Assembly: GCA_017609385.1 (NCBI GenBank)
Contig: JAFCEA010000007.1
Coordinates: 1 to 15,378, forward strand
Length of the DNA: 15,378 bases
Origin: Candidatus Woesearchaeota archaeon
GTDB taxonomy: Archaea > Nanobdellota > Nanobdellia > Woesearchaeales > CG1-02-33-12
Reading direction: 5' to 3'
Below the pieces are notes generated by a model that worked only from the letters and a program-made list of their open reading frames with translations, was not told where the DNA came from and searched no databases. Positions 6,633 through 13,525 of this stretch are shown in pieces; position 1 is the first letter of the stretch; each line of letters starts with the position of its first letter. Both the position numbers and the translations under genes were made by a program.

Positions 6633-7877
6633 ATGGAGCTTTTAAAACAGGTTATTGGTGAATTAAGGCCAAAAAAAGATGTAGTTGATAAATGCACTGC
6701 TGTTTTGGATAGTATAAACTCTGAAATCAAAAAAAAGAAAATTAAGGCAAGGGCTGTTCTTGGCGGCTCAATAGCAAAGGGAACTTTCCTAAAAGATGAT
6801 TATGACTGCGATATTTTTGTTAAATTTAATTTAAGTTACAGGAAAAAAGATATATCTGATTTATTAGAAAAAATTCTTAAGATCTTTCCAAAAGCTGAAA
6901 GGATTCACGGCTCAAGGGATTACTTTAATCTCAAATCAAATGGAATAAACTTTGAGGTTGTTCCTGTTCTAAACATAAAAAAAGCAGAACAAGCAGTTAA
7001 TATAACAGACTGCTCACCCCTGCATGTTAAGTGGGTCAGGGATAACCTAAAGAAAAATCCAAAATTAGCAGATGATATAAGATTAGCAAAGGCCTTTTGC
7101 AAATCATGCAATGTTTATGGAGCAGAGTCATACATGAGGGGGTTTTCTGGGCATGTCCTTGACATATTGGTAATTTATTATAAGGGATTTATTCCTTTAT
7201 TAAAAAATGCTGTTAAATGGAAAGAGCAGGAGGTTATTGATTTCAATAATTACTATAAGGGCAGTGCTTTGGAGAGACTAAATAAATCAAAACTCAGTCC
7301 CCTTATAGTTATTGATCCAATACAGCCTGAGAGAAATGCTTCTGCTGTTCTCAGCAGGAAAAATTTTCTTTTTTTTAAGAAATCTGCAAAGAATTTTTTG
7401 AAAAAACCATCAAAAAGGTTCTTTAAGAAAAAAGAAATTACTATTAAGGAGCTTAAAGAGAAGTCAAAGGGCAAAAACCTTGTTTTGCTTGATGTCAAGG
7501 CACTTGATGGAAAAGAGGATGTTGTTGGCTCTAAACTATTGAAGGCATTTAACTATATAAATAAAAACCTTGTTTTAAATGGCTTTACTGTTTATGAAAA
7601 AGGCTGGAAATGGGACAAGAAAAAAAAGGCATTGTTCTGGTTTATTTTAAAGAATGAGATTCTGCCTGAATATTTTAAGAGGATTGGGCCACCAATCAAG
7701 AATAAAGAAAATGTTAAGCAGTTTATGAAAAAGCACAAAAAAACATTTATCCAAGGAAAAAGAATTTATGCAAAAGTAAAAAGAGAGTTTAGAAAACCTG
7801 AAGACCTGATTAAAGCCATAAAAAAAGACAAATACCTTAAAGAAAGAACCAAAAAAATAGAAATGTTTATATACTAG
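6633..7877 (+). CDS. cca: Class I (archaeal) CCA-adding tRNA nucleotidyltransferase
   Basis: Adds and repairs the 3' CCA of tRNAs without a nucleic-acid template. Counting from the ATG at 6633 (414 residues), the nucleotidyltransferase core has GGSIAKGT (44-51), then DYDCDIFVKF with the metal-binding D58 and D60, and a third acidic residue, E108, in NFEVVPVL. These match the archaeal class I fold, and the length is near the family norm. The later half, with HVKWVRDNL, GAESYMRGFSGHVLDILVI and DPIQPERNASAVLS, corresponds to the central and tail domains that grip the tRNA. A TTG at 6621 in the same frame could add four residues, but TATA spacing favours 6633. The one tRNA gene in this window lacks encoded CCA, so this enzyme would be needed. 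Confidence 0.95.
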   Translation: MELLKQVIGELRPKKDVVDKCTAVLDSINSEIKKKKIKARAVLGGSIAKGTFLKDDYDCDIFVKFNLSYRKKDISDLLEKILKIFPKAERIHGSRDYFNLKSNGINFEVVPVLNIKKAEQAVNITDCSPLHVKWVRDNLKKNPKLADDIRLAKAFCKSCNVYGAESYMRGFSGHVLDILVIYYKGFIPLLKNAVKWKEQEVIDFNNYYKGSALERLNKSKLSPLIVIDPIQPERNASAVLSRKNFLFFKKSAKNFLKKPSKRFFKKKEITIKELKEKSKGKNLVLLDVKALDGKEDVVGSKLLKAFNYINKNLVLNGFTVYEKGWKWDKKKKALFWFILKNEILPEYFKRIGPPIKNKENVKQFMKKHKKTFIQGKRIYAKVKREFRKPEDLIKAIKKDKYLKERTKKIEMFIY

Positions 7878-7888
7878 CTTCTTAATAA

Positions 7889-7896
7889 ATTATATA
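7889..7896 (+). promoter_or_regulatory. TATA box of the pilin-like gene
   Basis: ATTATATA centred about 27 bp before the ATG at 7920. AAAAAGG at 7906-7912 is a possible ribosome site, but it would lie upstream of or at the predicted transcription start, so leaderless translation is more likely. Confidence 0.55.
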
Positions 7897-7919
7897 CTAA
7901 TATACAAAAAGGTATAAAC

Positions 7920-8387
7920 ATGAAAAAAGCACAGATTCATGGCCAGGTATTTATCTATGTTCTTACACTAATCATAACAGCAGCTATATTGCTTTATGGC
8001 TATAATGCAATAAAAGGCATTAGCAAGAGAGCAGAGCAGGTTGAGCTTATAAATTTCAAAGATGACTTAAAAGGAGATTTTGAAAAAATGAGCTCTGACT
8101 ATGGCTCTGTCAAGACAAAGACATATAATGTTCCGTCAAAAGTAAAGGAAGTATGCTTTTATCAAGAGGGCGACGTTCTCCCCCCCAATATTAATCCATT
8201 GGTGAGAGATTCTATTCTTGACACGGATAATAATATTTTTCTTGTTATTGGCAATGCAATAGAGCCCATGAAACTTTCAAGAATTGAGGTTAATAATGGT
8301 CCAATAGTTTGCATTTCAATAAGTAGTAATAGACTGAAGTTAAGGCTTGAGGGCCTTGGAGATGGTGTTTTGGTTGAGCAAGGTTAG
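7920..8387 (+). CDS. Pilin-like protein with a single N-terminal membrane helix
   Basis: A 155-residue protein with MKKAQIHGQVFIYVLTLI at the start: a tiny charged head, then a hydrophobic helix over about residues 9-29, then a soluble domain with β-strand character. A charged K-K-A followed by Q and one helix is how archaeal class III (type IV pilin/archaellin) signal peptides look, with cleavage expected between A4 and Q5. The glutamate usually found at position +5 of mature pilins is absent, so this is a suggestion only. The soluble part (NNIFLVIGNAIEPMKLSRIEV and later) would face outside. It has its own TATA box and lies between the CCA gene and the lipid-carrier operon. It could instead be a plain signal-anchored protein. 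No enzyme motif is visible. Confidence 0.7.
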   Translation: MKKAQIHGQVFIYVLTLIITAAILLYGYNAIKGISKRAEQVELINFKDDLKGDFEKMSSDYGSVKTKTYNVPSKVKEVCFYQEGDVLPPNINPLVRDSILDTDNNIFLVIGNAIEPMKLSRIEVNNGPIVCISISSNRLKLRLEGLGDGVLVEQG

Positions 8388-8399
8388 TTATTAAAAACC

Positions 8400-8407
8400 T
8401 TTATATA
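8400..8407 (+). promoter_or_regulatory. TATA box of the membrane-protein operon
   Basis: TTTATATA preceded by AAAAACC, centred 25-26 bp before the ATG at 8429. This predicts a leaderless mRNA. No comparable promoter is seen before the two downstream genes, so it probably drives all three. Confidence 0.6.
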
Positions 8408-8428
8408 TCTTTTATATTTTTTTAAATT

Positions 8429-8890
8429 ATGCTTAACCAGATATTGAATTTAATATTCATAACACTATTGCCTTTTCTCGAGCTAAGGGCAAGCATACCA
8501 TATGGAATTAATGTTTTAAAGATACCCTGGCTTACTGTTTTCATAGTCTGCATCATAGCAAACATAATTCTGGGGATTTTAATCTATTTCCTGCTTGATA
8601 AGTTTGTTCATTTTTTCCTAAGATATAAAATATTCTCAAAGCCGTACAATCATATTGTTATGAGAACACAGAAAAAAATACAGAAATCTGTTGATAAGTA
8701 TGGTGAGCTTGGGGTTGCACTATTTATTGGAGTTCCCTTGCCTGGCTCTGGTGTTTATTCAGGGGCATTGGGAGCTTATGTGATTGGCCTCAAATTCAAA
8801 AAATTCATAATAGCAGACATAATAGGAGTCTTGATAGCAGGCACAATTGTAACAATAATAAGCACAGGTGTTTTACAATTAGTAACATAA
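8429..8890 (+). CDS. COG2426 / PF06695 'small multidrug export' membrane protein
   Basis: A 153-residue integral membrane protein. The N-terminal part holds LPFLELRASIPYGI (14-27), with the acidic-x-Arg pair typical of the family. A long helix (about 34-60) and a basic cytoplasmic-like loop follow, then ALFIGVPLPGSGVYSGALGAY (about 97-117), the family's P-L-P-G-x-G-x-x-x-G-A-L re-entrant-looking segment, and a final helix (about 127-147). Pfam's 'multidrug export' name rests on thin evidence. I recall structure-prediction work linking PF06695 to the DedA/VTT fold, whose bacterial members help recycle undecaprenyl phosphate. Being first in an operon with a PAP2 phosphatase and a polyprenol kinase fits a lipid-carrier role better than drug export, but that is inference. 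Confidence 0.88.
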   Translation: MLNQILNLIFITLLPFLELRASIPYGINVLKIPWLTVFIVCIIANIILGILIYFLLDKFVHFFLRYKIFSKPYNHIVMRTQKKIQKSVDKYGELGVALFIGVPLPGSGVYSGALGAYVIGLKFKKFIIADIIGVLIAGTIVTIISTGVLQLVT

Positions 8891-8901
8891 AAAAATATTA
8901 T

Positions 8902-9453
8902 TTGATAATAATAGCATTTGTTCTGTTAGTTAGTTTTTTAGTTGATAATCTAATATTAAAAATAACACCCTTAATTAAGAACCCTGTTTTAGATTATCTC
9001 TCAAGTTTGTTCACAAATTTAGGTCCTGTGTTAGTTATCACAATAGTTTTAATCTCTTTGTTTCTGCTTAATAAAAAGAAGAGAGAATGGATCATGCCTT
9101 TGGGATTAAGTCTTATTTTTTCTTACATAACAACCTATGTATTAAAGTTTATAATAGCAAGGCCAAGGCCTTTAGGCACTATAAAGCTTATGCCACTAAT
9201 AAACCTTGCTGATTACTCTTTTCCAAGCTCACATGCTGCTGTTGCATTTGCAGCACTTCCAATTCTTAATAAAACATATCCAAGGCTAAAATGGCTCTGG
9301 ATTTTATCTGTCTCATTTGTTGCATTTAGCAGGATTTATATAGGAGTTCATTATCTAAGTGATGTTGTGGCAGGAGCATTAATAGGATATTTTGTAAGTG
9401 CTTTTGTAATGAAAATAAAGAATAAAAAATGGAAATTAACAAGTTTGAGATAA
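8902..9453 (+). CDS. PAP2-family membrane phosphatase, likely polyprenyl-diphosphate phosphatase
   Basis: All three PAP2 motifs are present in order. K82-x6-R89-P90 lies in LKFIIARPRP. PSSH at 108-111 stands where PSGH is usual. SRIYIGVHYLSD has S143-R144 and the catalytic pair H150 and D154. H111 and H150 would make the phospho-histidine chemistry that strips phosphate from a lipid phosphate or diphosphate, probably on the outer membrane face. Several hydrophobic helices surround the motifs. Length (183) fits the small bacterial and archaeal PAP2 enzymes. The TTG start at 8902 is weak, with no ribosome site; an ATT at 8878 in the same frame follows GGTG by 7 nt, so the protein may begin inside the previous gene. 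The end overlaps the next gene by 25 bp. Confidence 0.9.
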   Translation: MIIIAFVLLVSFLVDNLILKITPLIKNPVLDYLSSLFTNLGPVLVITIVLISLFLLNKKKREWIMPLGLSLIFSYITTYVLKFIIARPRPLGTIKLMPLINLADYSFPSSHAAVAFAALPILNKTYPRLKWLWILSVSFVAFSRIYIGVHYLSDVVAGALIGYFVSAFVMKIKNKKWKLTSLR

Positions 9454-10022
9454 GAAGGCAGGCAGTCCACATATGCTTAGGCTTGATAATTGTTATTTTA
9501 TTAATCAACAACATATTAAATTCATTAATATTATTTATTATACTTATTATTGGGATTATAATCTCTATTCTTAGCAGGAAATTTAGAATTCCAGTAATTT
9601 ATTCTTTTCTGAAACTATTTGAGAGAAAGCATACATTAAAAACATTTCCAGGAAGAGGAACTATCTCTTTTTTAATAGGATGTTTGCTTGTGCTTCAGTT
9701 GTTTGAGAAGGATATTGCACTTGCATCAATAATGATACTAACCTTTGGAGATTCAGTTTCACATCTATTTGGCTGGCATATAGGAAGAAAAAGACACCCA
9801 CTTAACTGCCTTAAATCAATAGAAGGAAATATTGCTGGTGCTATTGCCGGATTTCTTGGAGCAATGTTTTTTATAAGTCCATTACCTGCCTTATTGGCAT
9901 CATTCGGAGCAATGACAGCAGAGGCTGTTGAGTTAAAGATGAATGAGAGGATAGTTGATGATAACATTATTGTTCCATTAGTGGCTGGGACAATAATCTA
10001 TTTGATTAGCAAATTTCTTTGA
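9429..10022 (+). CDS. Dolichol/polyprenol kinase-like CTP-dependent membrane enzyme
   Basis: A 197-residue membrane protein of the dolichol-kinase / phytol-kinase / CDP-diglyceride-synthetase group (COG0170-like). The start EIRRQAVHICLGLII (7-21) is the charged-then-helix opening common to this family. The signature region has GDSVSHLFGWHIGRKR (107-122) followed by LKSIEGNIAGAIAGFLGA (128-145). This is the G-D-x-x-(A/S)-x-x-x-G plus K-(S/T)-x-E-G arrangement thought to bind CTP and metal. The enzyme would phosphorylate dolichol or a related polyprenol on the cytoplasmic side. It overlaps the PAP2 gene by 25 bp, so the two are translated together. Phytol, diacylglycerol or undecaprenol are alternative substrates that the sequence alone does not exclude. 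It ends one base before the convergent NMD3 gene. Confidence 0.85.
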   Translation: MEINKFEIRRQAVHICLGLIIVILLINNILNSLILFIILIIGIIISILSRKFRIPVIYSFLKLFERKHTLKTFPGRGTISFLIGCLLVLQLFEKDIALASIMILTFGDSVSHLFGWHIGRKRHPLNCLKSIEGNIAGAIAGFLGAMFFISPLPALLASFGAMTAEAVELKMNERIVDDNIIVPLVAGTIIYLISKFL

Positions 10023-10023
10023 A

Positions 10024-11040
10024 TTAGTCAACAAGCCAAAGCTTGCCTTCTGACACAACAACCCTTACTTTCTGGTTAATCTTTAGTTTTTTAGTTTTAA
10101 CATTTTCTGGTTTTACAGACTGGAATGTCTCTGGATGCAATACCTCGACATGTGGAAAGACCAGTGAAACTATTGTTTCCTTAATCTCTTCAGCAGCCCT
10201 TACCCTTAGCTGTTTTGGCATTATTGATGTTTTTTTTCCTGTTTTTATGTTGACAGCTATGATGTTCCTATCAATATTTTTTACCTTGAAAAGCCCATCA
10301 TCTATCTTTAAAATATCTCCTTTCCTGAATTTTGACTGCCTGAAAAGAACATTTACCCTGTAGATATCCCTGCTTCTCTGTTTGTCTCTTGAGAACAACT
10401 TTCTGCCCATCTTTGTCTCACCGCCAAATCTATTTAATAATTCCCGGGCAAGCTCATGTATATAGCCTCTTTTTGTTAAGTAAATGTCAAATCCGTTCTT
10501 AACTCCTAATTTTTTGGTTATAAAAATGCCTCTTTGCTTTTGTTTCTTGGCCTCATTAACAGCATAGTCAATTACTTCTTTATCAATATCCCTTAATTGG
10601 AGTATGCCCTCAAAATAACCACTTTTATGCCTGCTGCACCTTGGGCAAAGAACAAATATTAATTTTGAATTAAGGATGTATTCCTCTTTAATAGGTCTTT
10701 TCTTTCCATGATAAATCCCAAAAACAGTCAGGAGTGATTCAACATCCAACTTCAGATTAGGGCTTTCCTTATGTTTTGGAATCCTTGGAATGATCTTAAA
10801 TGAGCTTATATTGGCATTGTCATTAAACACTATCCTTGTCTGTAATATGTTTTTGATTGAATCATCAAGCTTTCTGAAACTGACCCACTTCCCCTTATAG
10901 AAATACTTATGGCAGCAGAAGCATACAAGAATTTTTACAGGTTTAAAAGATATTAATAAAGGATTTTTGTTTAGATAACATTCTTTACAAAGATCATCAA
11001 GGAATATCTCTTTTTTCCCACATTTATTACATAGTTCCAT
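10024..11040 (-). CDS. NMD3-family ribosomal large-subunit biogenesis protein
   Basis: Archaeal homologue of eukaryotic NMD3, the late 60S assembly and export adaptor, in the short form without a nuclear export tail. The N-terminus is zinc-rich: C4-x2-C7 and C18-x2-C21, then C40-F-C-C, then C132-P-R-C135 in the family hallmark LCPRCSRHKSGYFEGILQLR. The middle part has GFDIYLTKRGYIHELAREL and KMGRKLFSRDKQRSRDIYRV, both very typical of NMD3. The C-terminal β-rich part (about 225-338) corresponds to the eIF5A/OB-like domains. In archaea it presumably binds the large subunit near the E and P sites. The minus-strand TATA box lies 26 bp before the ATG. It converges with the polyprenol kinase gene. 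Confidence 0.93.
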   Translation of the reverse strand: MELCNKCGKKEIFLDDLCKECYLNKNPLLISFKPVKILVCFCCHKYFYKGKWVSFRKLDDSIKNILQTRIVFNDNANISSFKIIPRIPKHKESPNLKLDVESLLTVFGIYHGKKRPIKEEYILNSKLIFVLCPRCSRHKSGYFEGILQLRDIDKEVIDYAVNEAKKQKQRGIFITKKLGVKNGFDIYLTKRGYIHELARELLNRFGGETKMGRKLFSRDKQRSRDIYRVNVLFRQSKFRKGDILKIDDGLFKVKNIDRNIIAVNIKTGKKTSIMPKQLRVRAAEEIKETIVSLVFPHVEVLHPETFQSVKPENVKTKKLKINQKVRVVVSEGKLWLVD

Positions 11041-11061
11041 ATTATGCCTAATATACTAGTT

Positions 11062-11071
11062 GTATAAATAA
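11062..11071 (-). promoter_or_regulatory. TATA box of the NMD3 gene
   Basis: Read on the minus strand this is TTATTTATAC, centred about 26 bp upstream of the ATG whose first base is 11040. It predicts a leaderless transcript, and no Shine-Dalgarno site is visible. Confidence 0.55.
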
Positions 11072-11106
11072 TTATTTGATTTAAAAAAGCTCATCAAAAA
11101 CGATAG

Positions 11107-11116
11107 TTTTTTATTT
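11107..11116 (+). promoter_or_regulatory. TATA box of the signal peptidase-TFS-DUF167 operon
   Basis: TTTTTTATTT centred 25-26 bp before the ATG at 11137. The box is T-rich and less canonical than the others, but the spacing is the same. Confidence 0.45.
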
Positions 11117-11136
11117 CTTTTGTTTAAAGCCCTTTC

Positions 11137-11778
11137 ATGATGAAAAAGAATCTGAATACAGCATGGAAGAAATTATGGTATTTTATCTGGGAAGACAATA
11201 GCATATGGAGCTGGATTGTGAATATTATATTTGCATTTATCCTTATAAAGTTTTTAATCTATCCTGGTTTGGGCTTGGTTTTAGGAACATCACACCCCAT
11301 AGTTGCAGTTGTTAGTAATAGCATGGAGCATGATTCTGATTTTGACAGCTGGTGGCAGAGCAGTGAAAAATACTACTCAGAATTTGGAATAGTAAAAAAC
11401 TCATTTGAGGAATTTCCCTTAAAAAACGGGTTTAATAAAGGGGATATAATGGTTCTTTGGAGAGCAAATCCAGATAATCTTAAAATAGGCGATATTATTG
11501 TATTCAGAAGCGCAAGAACAAATCCAAAACCAGACCCAATAATTCATAGGATTGTAATCAAAGAGGAAAAAGAAGGCAAACTAACATATCAGACAAAGGG
11601 AGATAACTATCTTACAAATCGTCGCCAGATTAATGCCTGTTTCCAAGACGGCTGCATTTATGAATCAGATATCCAACAAAGCCAGATAATAGGCAAGGCT
11701 CTTTTTAAGGTCCCTTATTTGGGTTACATTAAGATATGGTTTGTTGATTTATTGAATTTTTTATTAAACAGGAGGTAA
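11137..11778 (+). CDS. Signal peptidase I, archaeal/Sec11 type
   Basis: Cleaves signal peptides from proteins exported by Sec, on the outer membrane face. A membrane helix at about residues 27-48 is followed by VAVVSNSMEHD with the nucleophile S62. IIHRIV carries H137, the histidine that replaces lysine in Sec11-type enzymes, and TKGDNYLTNRRQ carries the conserved D156. A C-terminal hydrophobic stretch (about 193-210) may be a second anchor. The usual S-M-x-P-x(4-5)-G-D spacing is broken: about 30 extra residues rich in Trp, Tyr, Asp and Glu lie between the catalytic Ser and FNKGDIMVL. TFS follows three bases later. A second ATG at 11140 is an equally possible start. The family call is firm. 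Confidence 0.93.
   Translation: MMKKNLNTAWKKLWYFIWEDNSIWSWIVNIIFAFILIKFLIYPGLGLVLGTSHPIVAVVSNSMEHDSDFDSWWQSSEKYYSEFGIVKNSFEEFPLKNGFNKGDIMVLWRANPDNLKIGDIIVFRSARTNPKPDPIIHRIVIKEEKEGKLTYQTKGDNYLTNRRQINACFQDGCIYESDIQQSQIIGKALFKVPYLGYIKIWFVDLLNFLLNRR
11771..11776 (+). promoter_or_regulatory. Strong ribosome binding site of TFS
   Basis: GGAGGT overlaps the signal peptidase stop codon (TAA at 11776-11778) and lies 5 nt before the TFS ATG. It fixes that start and shows that Shine-Dalgarno initiation is used inside operons here. Confidence 0.75.
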
Positions 11779-11781
11779 AAA

Positions 11782-12099
11782 ATGTTTTGTCCAAAATGTG
11801 GGTCTTTATTATTGCCAAAAAAACAAGATGGCAAAAGAGTAATGTCATGCTCTTCATGCAATTTTGTAAGCAAGGATTTGGAAAAAAGCAAGATTATTGA
11901 AAAGACTGCAAAGGAAAGGGAAGTTGATGTTGTGGAAGGTGATGATTCTAAACATCTTCCTATAACAGATGCAGAATGTCCTAAGTGTGGCAATAAAAAA
12001 GCATATTACTGGCTTGTCCAGACAAGGGCAGGTGATGAACCAGAAACAAAGTTCCTTAAATGCACCAAATGCAAACATATCTGGCGGGATTATAGCTAA
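11782..12099 (+). CDS. tfs: Transcription factor S (TFIIS-like RNA cleavage factor)
   Basis: A 105-residue protein with two zinc ribbons. The N-terminal one uses C3, C6, C23 and C26 and resembles the Rpb9 zinc finger; the C-terminal one uses C66, C69, C94 and C97. The C-terminal ribbon holds TRAGDEPETKFLKC, with the D85-E86 acidic tip that reaches into the polymerase pore and triggers hydrolysis of backtracked RNA. The presence of this DE pair argues for an active cleavage factor rather than a plain polymerase subunit M. The length is exactly typical. The strong GGAGGT site overlapping the previous stop and the 1-nt TAATG overlap with the next gene place it in the middle of a three-gene operon. 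Confidence 0.96.
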   Translation: MFCPKCGSLLLPKKQDGKRVMSCSSCNFVSKDLEKSKIIEKTAKEREVDVVEGDDSKHLPITDAECPKCGNKKAYYWLVQTRAGDEPETKFLKCTKCKHIWRDYS

Positions 12100-12341
12100 T
12101 GGAAGAAATAAGAGAAGGCAATGTTAAGGTTATTTTAAAATCCAATTCTCCAAAAAATAGGATTGTTAAGTTTGATTCTGAAAGAAATGTTTATAGGGTT
12201 GAGATAAAAGCTCCTGCACAGCACAATAAGGCAAATATAGAGCTTGTTAAGTTCCTTTCAAGGTTTTTAAAGAAGGATGTCAAATTAATTAAAGGTTTTA
12301 AAAGCAGGGAAAAATTAATTAAGATTTTTCCAAAAGAATAA
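12099..12341 (+). CDS. DUF167 / YggU-family protein
   Basis: An 80-residue protein. VEIKAPAQHNKANIELVKFLSRFL (34-57) followed by VKLIKGFKSREKLIKI (61-76) matches the DUF167 pattern R-V-x-A-P-P-x-x-G-K-A-N-x-x-L ... I-x-x-G-x-x-S-R-x-K. The family is widespread in bacteria, archaea and eukaryotes, and its biochemical role is not settled. The glycine usually found before KAN is asparagine here. Translation starts inside the TFS stop (TAATG), so the two are coupled. Its stop codon directly abuts the stop codon of the convergent coiled-coil gene. Confidence 0.88.
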   Translation: MEEIREGNVKVILKSNSPKNRIVKFDSERNVYRVEIKAPAQHNKANIELVKFLSRFLKKDVKLIKGFKSREKLIKIFPKE

Positions 12342-13475
12342 TTATTTTTTTTCTTTTCTTTCACTTAAAAAGATTATAATTGCAAGAATAATAATTCCAA
12401 CAAGTATGTTGTATTTATAGGAGATTATGAATGCAATAATTTTTGTAAAAAGTTTTGTGTAGTACAGAAAGAACAACAAGAAAACACCCAATATAATAAA
12501 TAAATATTTAATGAATTTAGCTTTTTTGTCAACTTTTTTCAGCCTTTTTTTTGGTTTCTTTTTTTCTTTTTTTTCCTCAAACCATTCCCCCTTAAGTTCC
12601 TCCTCTGTGAAGAAATCAACAACTCCATTCCACATTCTTTTGATAACTCCATGTTTTTTTCTTTTTTTAGGTCTCTTCTTTGTTTCCGATTTTTTCCTCT
12701 CTTTAGGCTCTTCTATTTCCTCTGTGAAGAAATCAACTATCCCATTCCAGGCGCTTTTTAATGCGCTTTCTTCTTTTCCCCGGGCTTTTTCTATTTCAAT
12801 AATCTTTCTCTTATCCTCTCTTCTTATTTTAGGATGTTTCTTTAGGAAAGTAATCACCCCTTTAAATCTTGCATTAAGCCTGTTAATATTTTTTCTAAAA
12901 GAATTTTTCTCAACAAAGTTCTTTTTTATAACTTGGATTTCACCCCTTAAATTTTCTATCTGCTGGTTTAAATAAGATTCTTTAATAAATTTGTTTTCTA
13001 AATTTTCAAACTCTTTTTTCAGGTTATTGATATCCTTCGCCCCCTTTTTAATTCTTGCATCAAACTTGTTTGTCTGCATATCAAGCTCTTCCTTGTTAAC
13101 AACAGAGTCCTTAAACTTGTTAAACTCCTTTTTGATGCCATTAATCTTTTTAATGTCCTCAACCACAGAATTAACTTCTTCCCTTAGCTTTAATGCCTCT
13201 TTCAGTTCCTTCTTTAGTTTCTCCCTTTTCTTCAGCTCTCTTCTTACTTTCTCATATTTTTTGTTGAAAGAATCTATTTCATTATCGAAGTCCTGCCTTG
13301 TAATATAATCCTCTTCAAGCTCAACTAGTTTTTTGTTTAGCTCATTAAGCTGTTCTTCATTTGTTTTGGCTAACCTATGTATATCGCGTTTTACCCCAGA
13401 AAAAGACCTTTTTAGGTTAAGATTTAGATTATAAAACCTTTTTTCTACATCTCCCCCCAATTCATTAGAACCCAT
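12342..13475 (-). CDS. Coiled-coil membrane protein with duplicated WNGxVDFFTEE module
   Basis: A 377-residue protein I cannot assign to a named family. Residues about 10-215 are a long coiled coil rich in Lys, Glu, Asn and Leu, without Pro until 215. Two copies of an aromatic-acidic module follow, WNGIVDFFTEE at 243-253 and WNGVVDFFTEE at 282-292, each followed by a strongly basic Lys/Arg linker. The C-terminus has hydrophobic helices at about 321-339 and 354-370, probably a membrane hairpin with both ends inside and the coiled coil in the cytoplasm. The shape suggests a membrane tether or scaffold; no enzyme motif is seen. The gene has its own promoter and is transcribed away from the small membrane protein genes. 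Confidence 0.88.
   Translation of the reverse strand: MGSNELGGDVEKRFYNLNLNLKRSFSGVKRDIHRLAKTNEEQLNELNKKLVELEEDYITRQDFDNEIDSFNKKYEKVRRELKKREKLKKELKEALKLREEVNSVVEDIKKINGIKKEFNKFKDSVVNKEELDMQTNKFDARIKKGAKDINNLKKEFENLENKFIKESYLNQQIENLRGEIQVIKKNFVEKNSFRKNINRLNARFKGVITFLKKHPKIRREDKRKIIEIEKARGKEESALKSAWNGIVDFFTEEIEEPKERKKSETKKRPKKRKKHGVIKRMWNGVVDFFTEEELKGEWFEEKKEKKKPKKRLKKVDKKAKFIKYLFIILGVFLLFFLYYTKLFTKIIAFIISYKYNILVGIIILAIIIFLSERKEKK
12600..12749 (-). repeat. Direct repeat encoding the WNGxVDFFTEE modules
   Basis: Two copies at 12600-12632 and 12717-12749, 117 bp (39 codons) apart. They share an identical 20-base stretch at 12601-12620 and 12718-12737 and differ at few positions after it. Near-identity at the DNA level, inside a gene whose other parts are not repetitive, points to a fairly recent in-frame duplication. 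Confidence 0.8.
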
Positions 13476-13497
13476 TTCTAATTTTAAAGTGATAACA

Positions 13498-13506
13498 AAT
13501 ATAAAA
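13498..13506 (-). promoter_or_regulatory. TATA box of the coiled-coil protein gene
   Basis: On the minus strand TTTTATATT is preceded by CGAAAGG (complement of 13508-13514), a good TFB-recognition element. The centre is 27 bp before the ATG whose first base is 13475, predicting a leaderless mRNA. Confidence 0.6.
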
Positions 13507-13525
13507 ACCTTTCGGTAATTAATAT

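Noticed and set aside
11135..11153. Possible C/D box guide RNA (ATGATGA followed by CTGA)
   Set aside because: The boxes are the first codons of the signal peptidase (MMKKNL); spacing is short and no second C'/D pair is visible.
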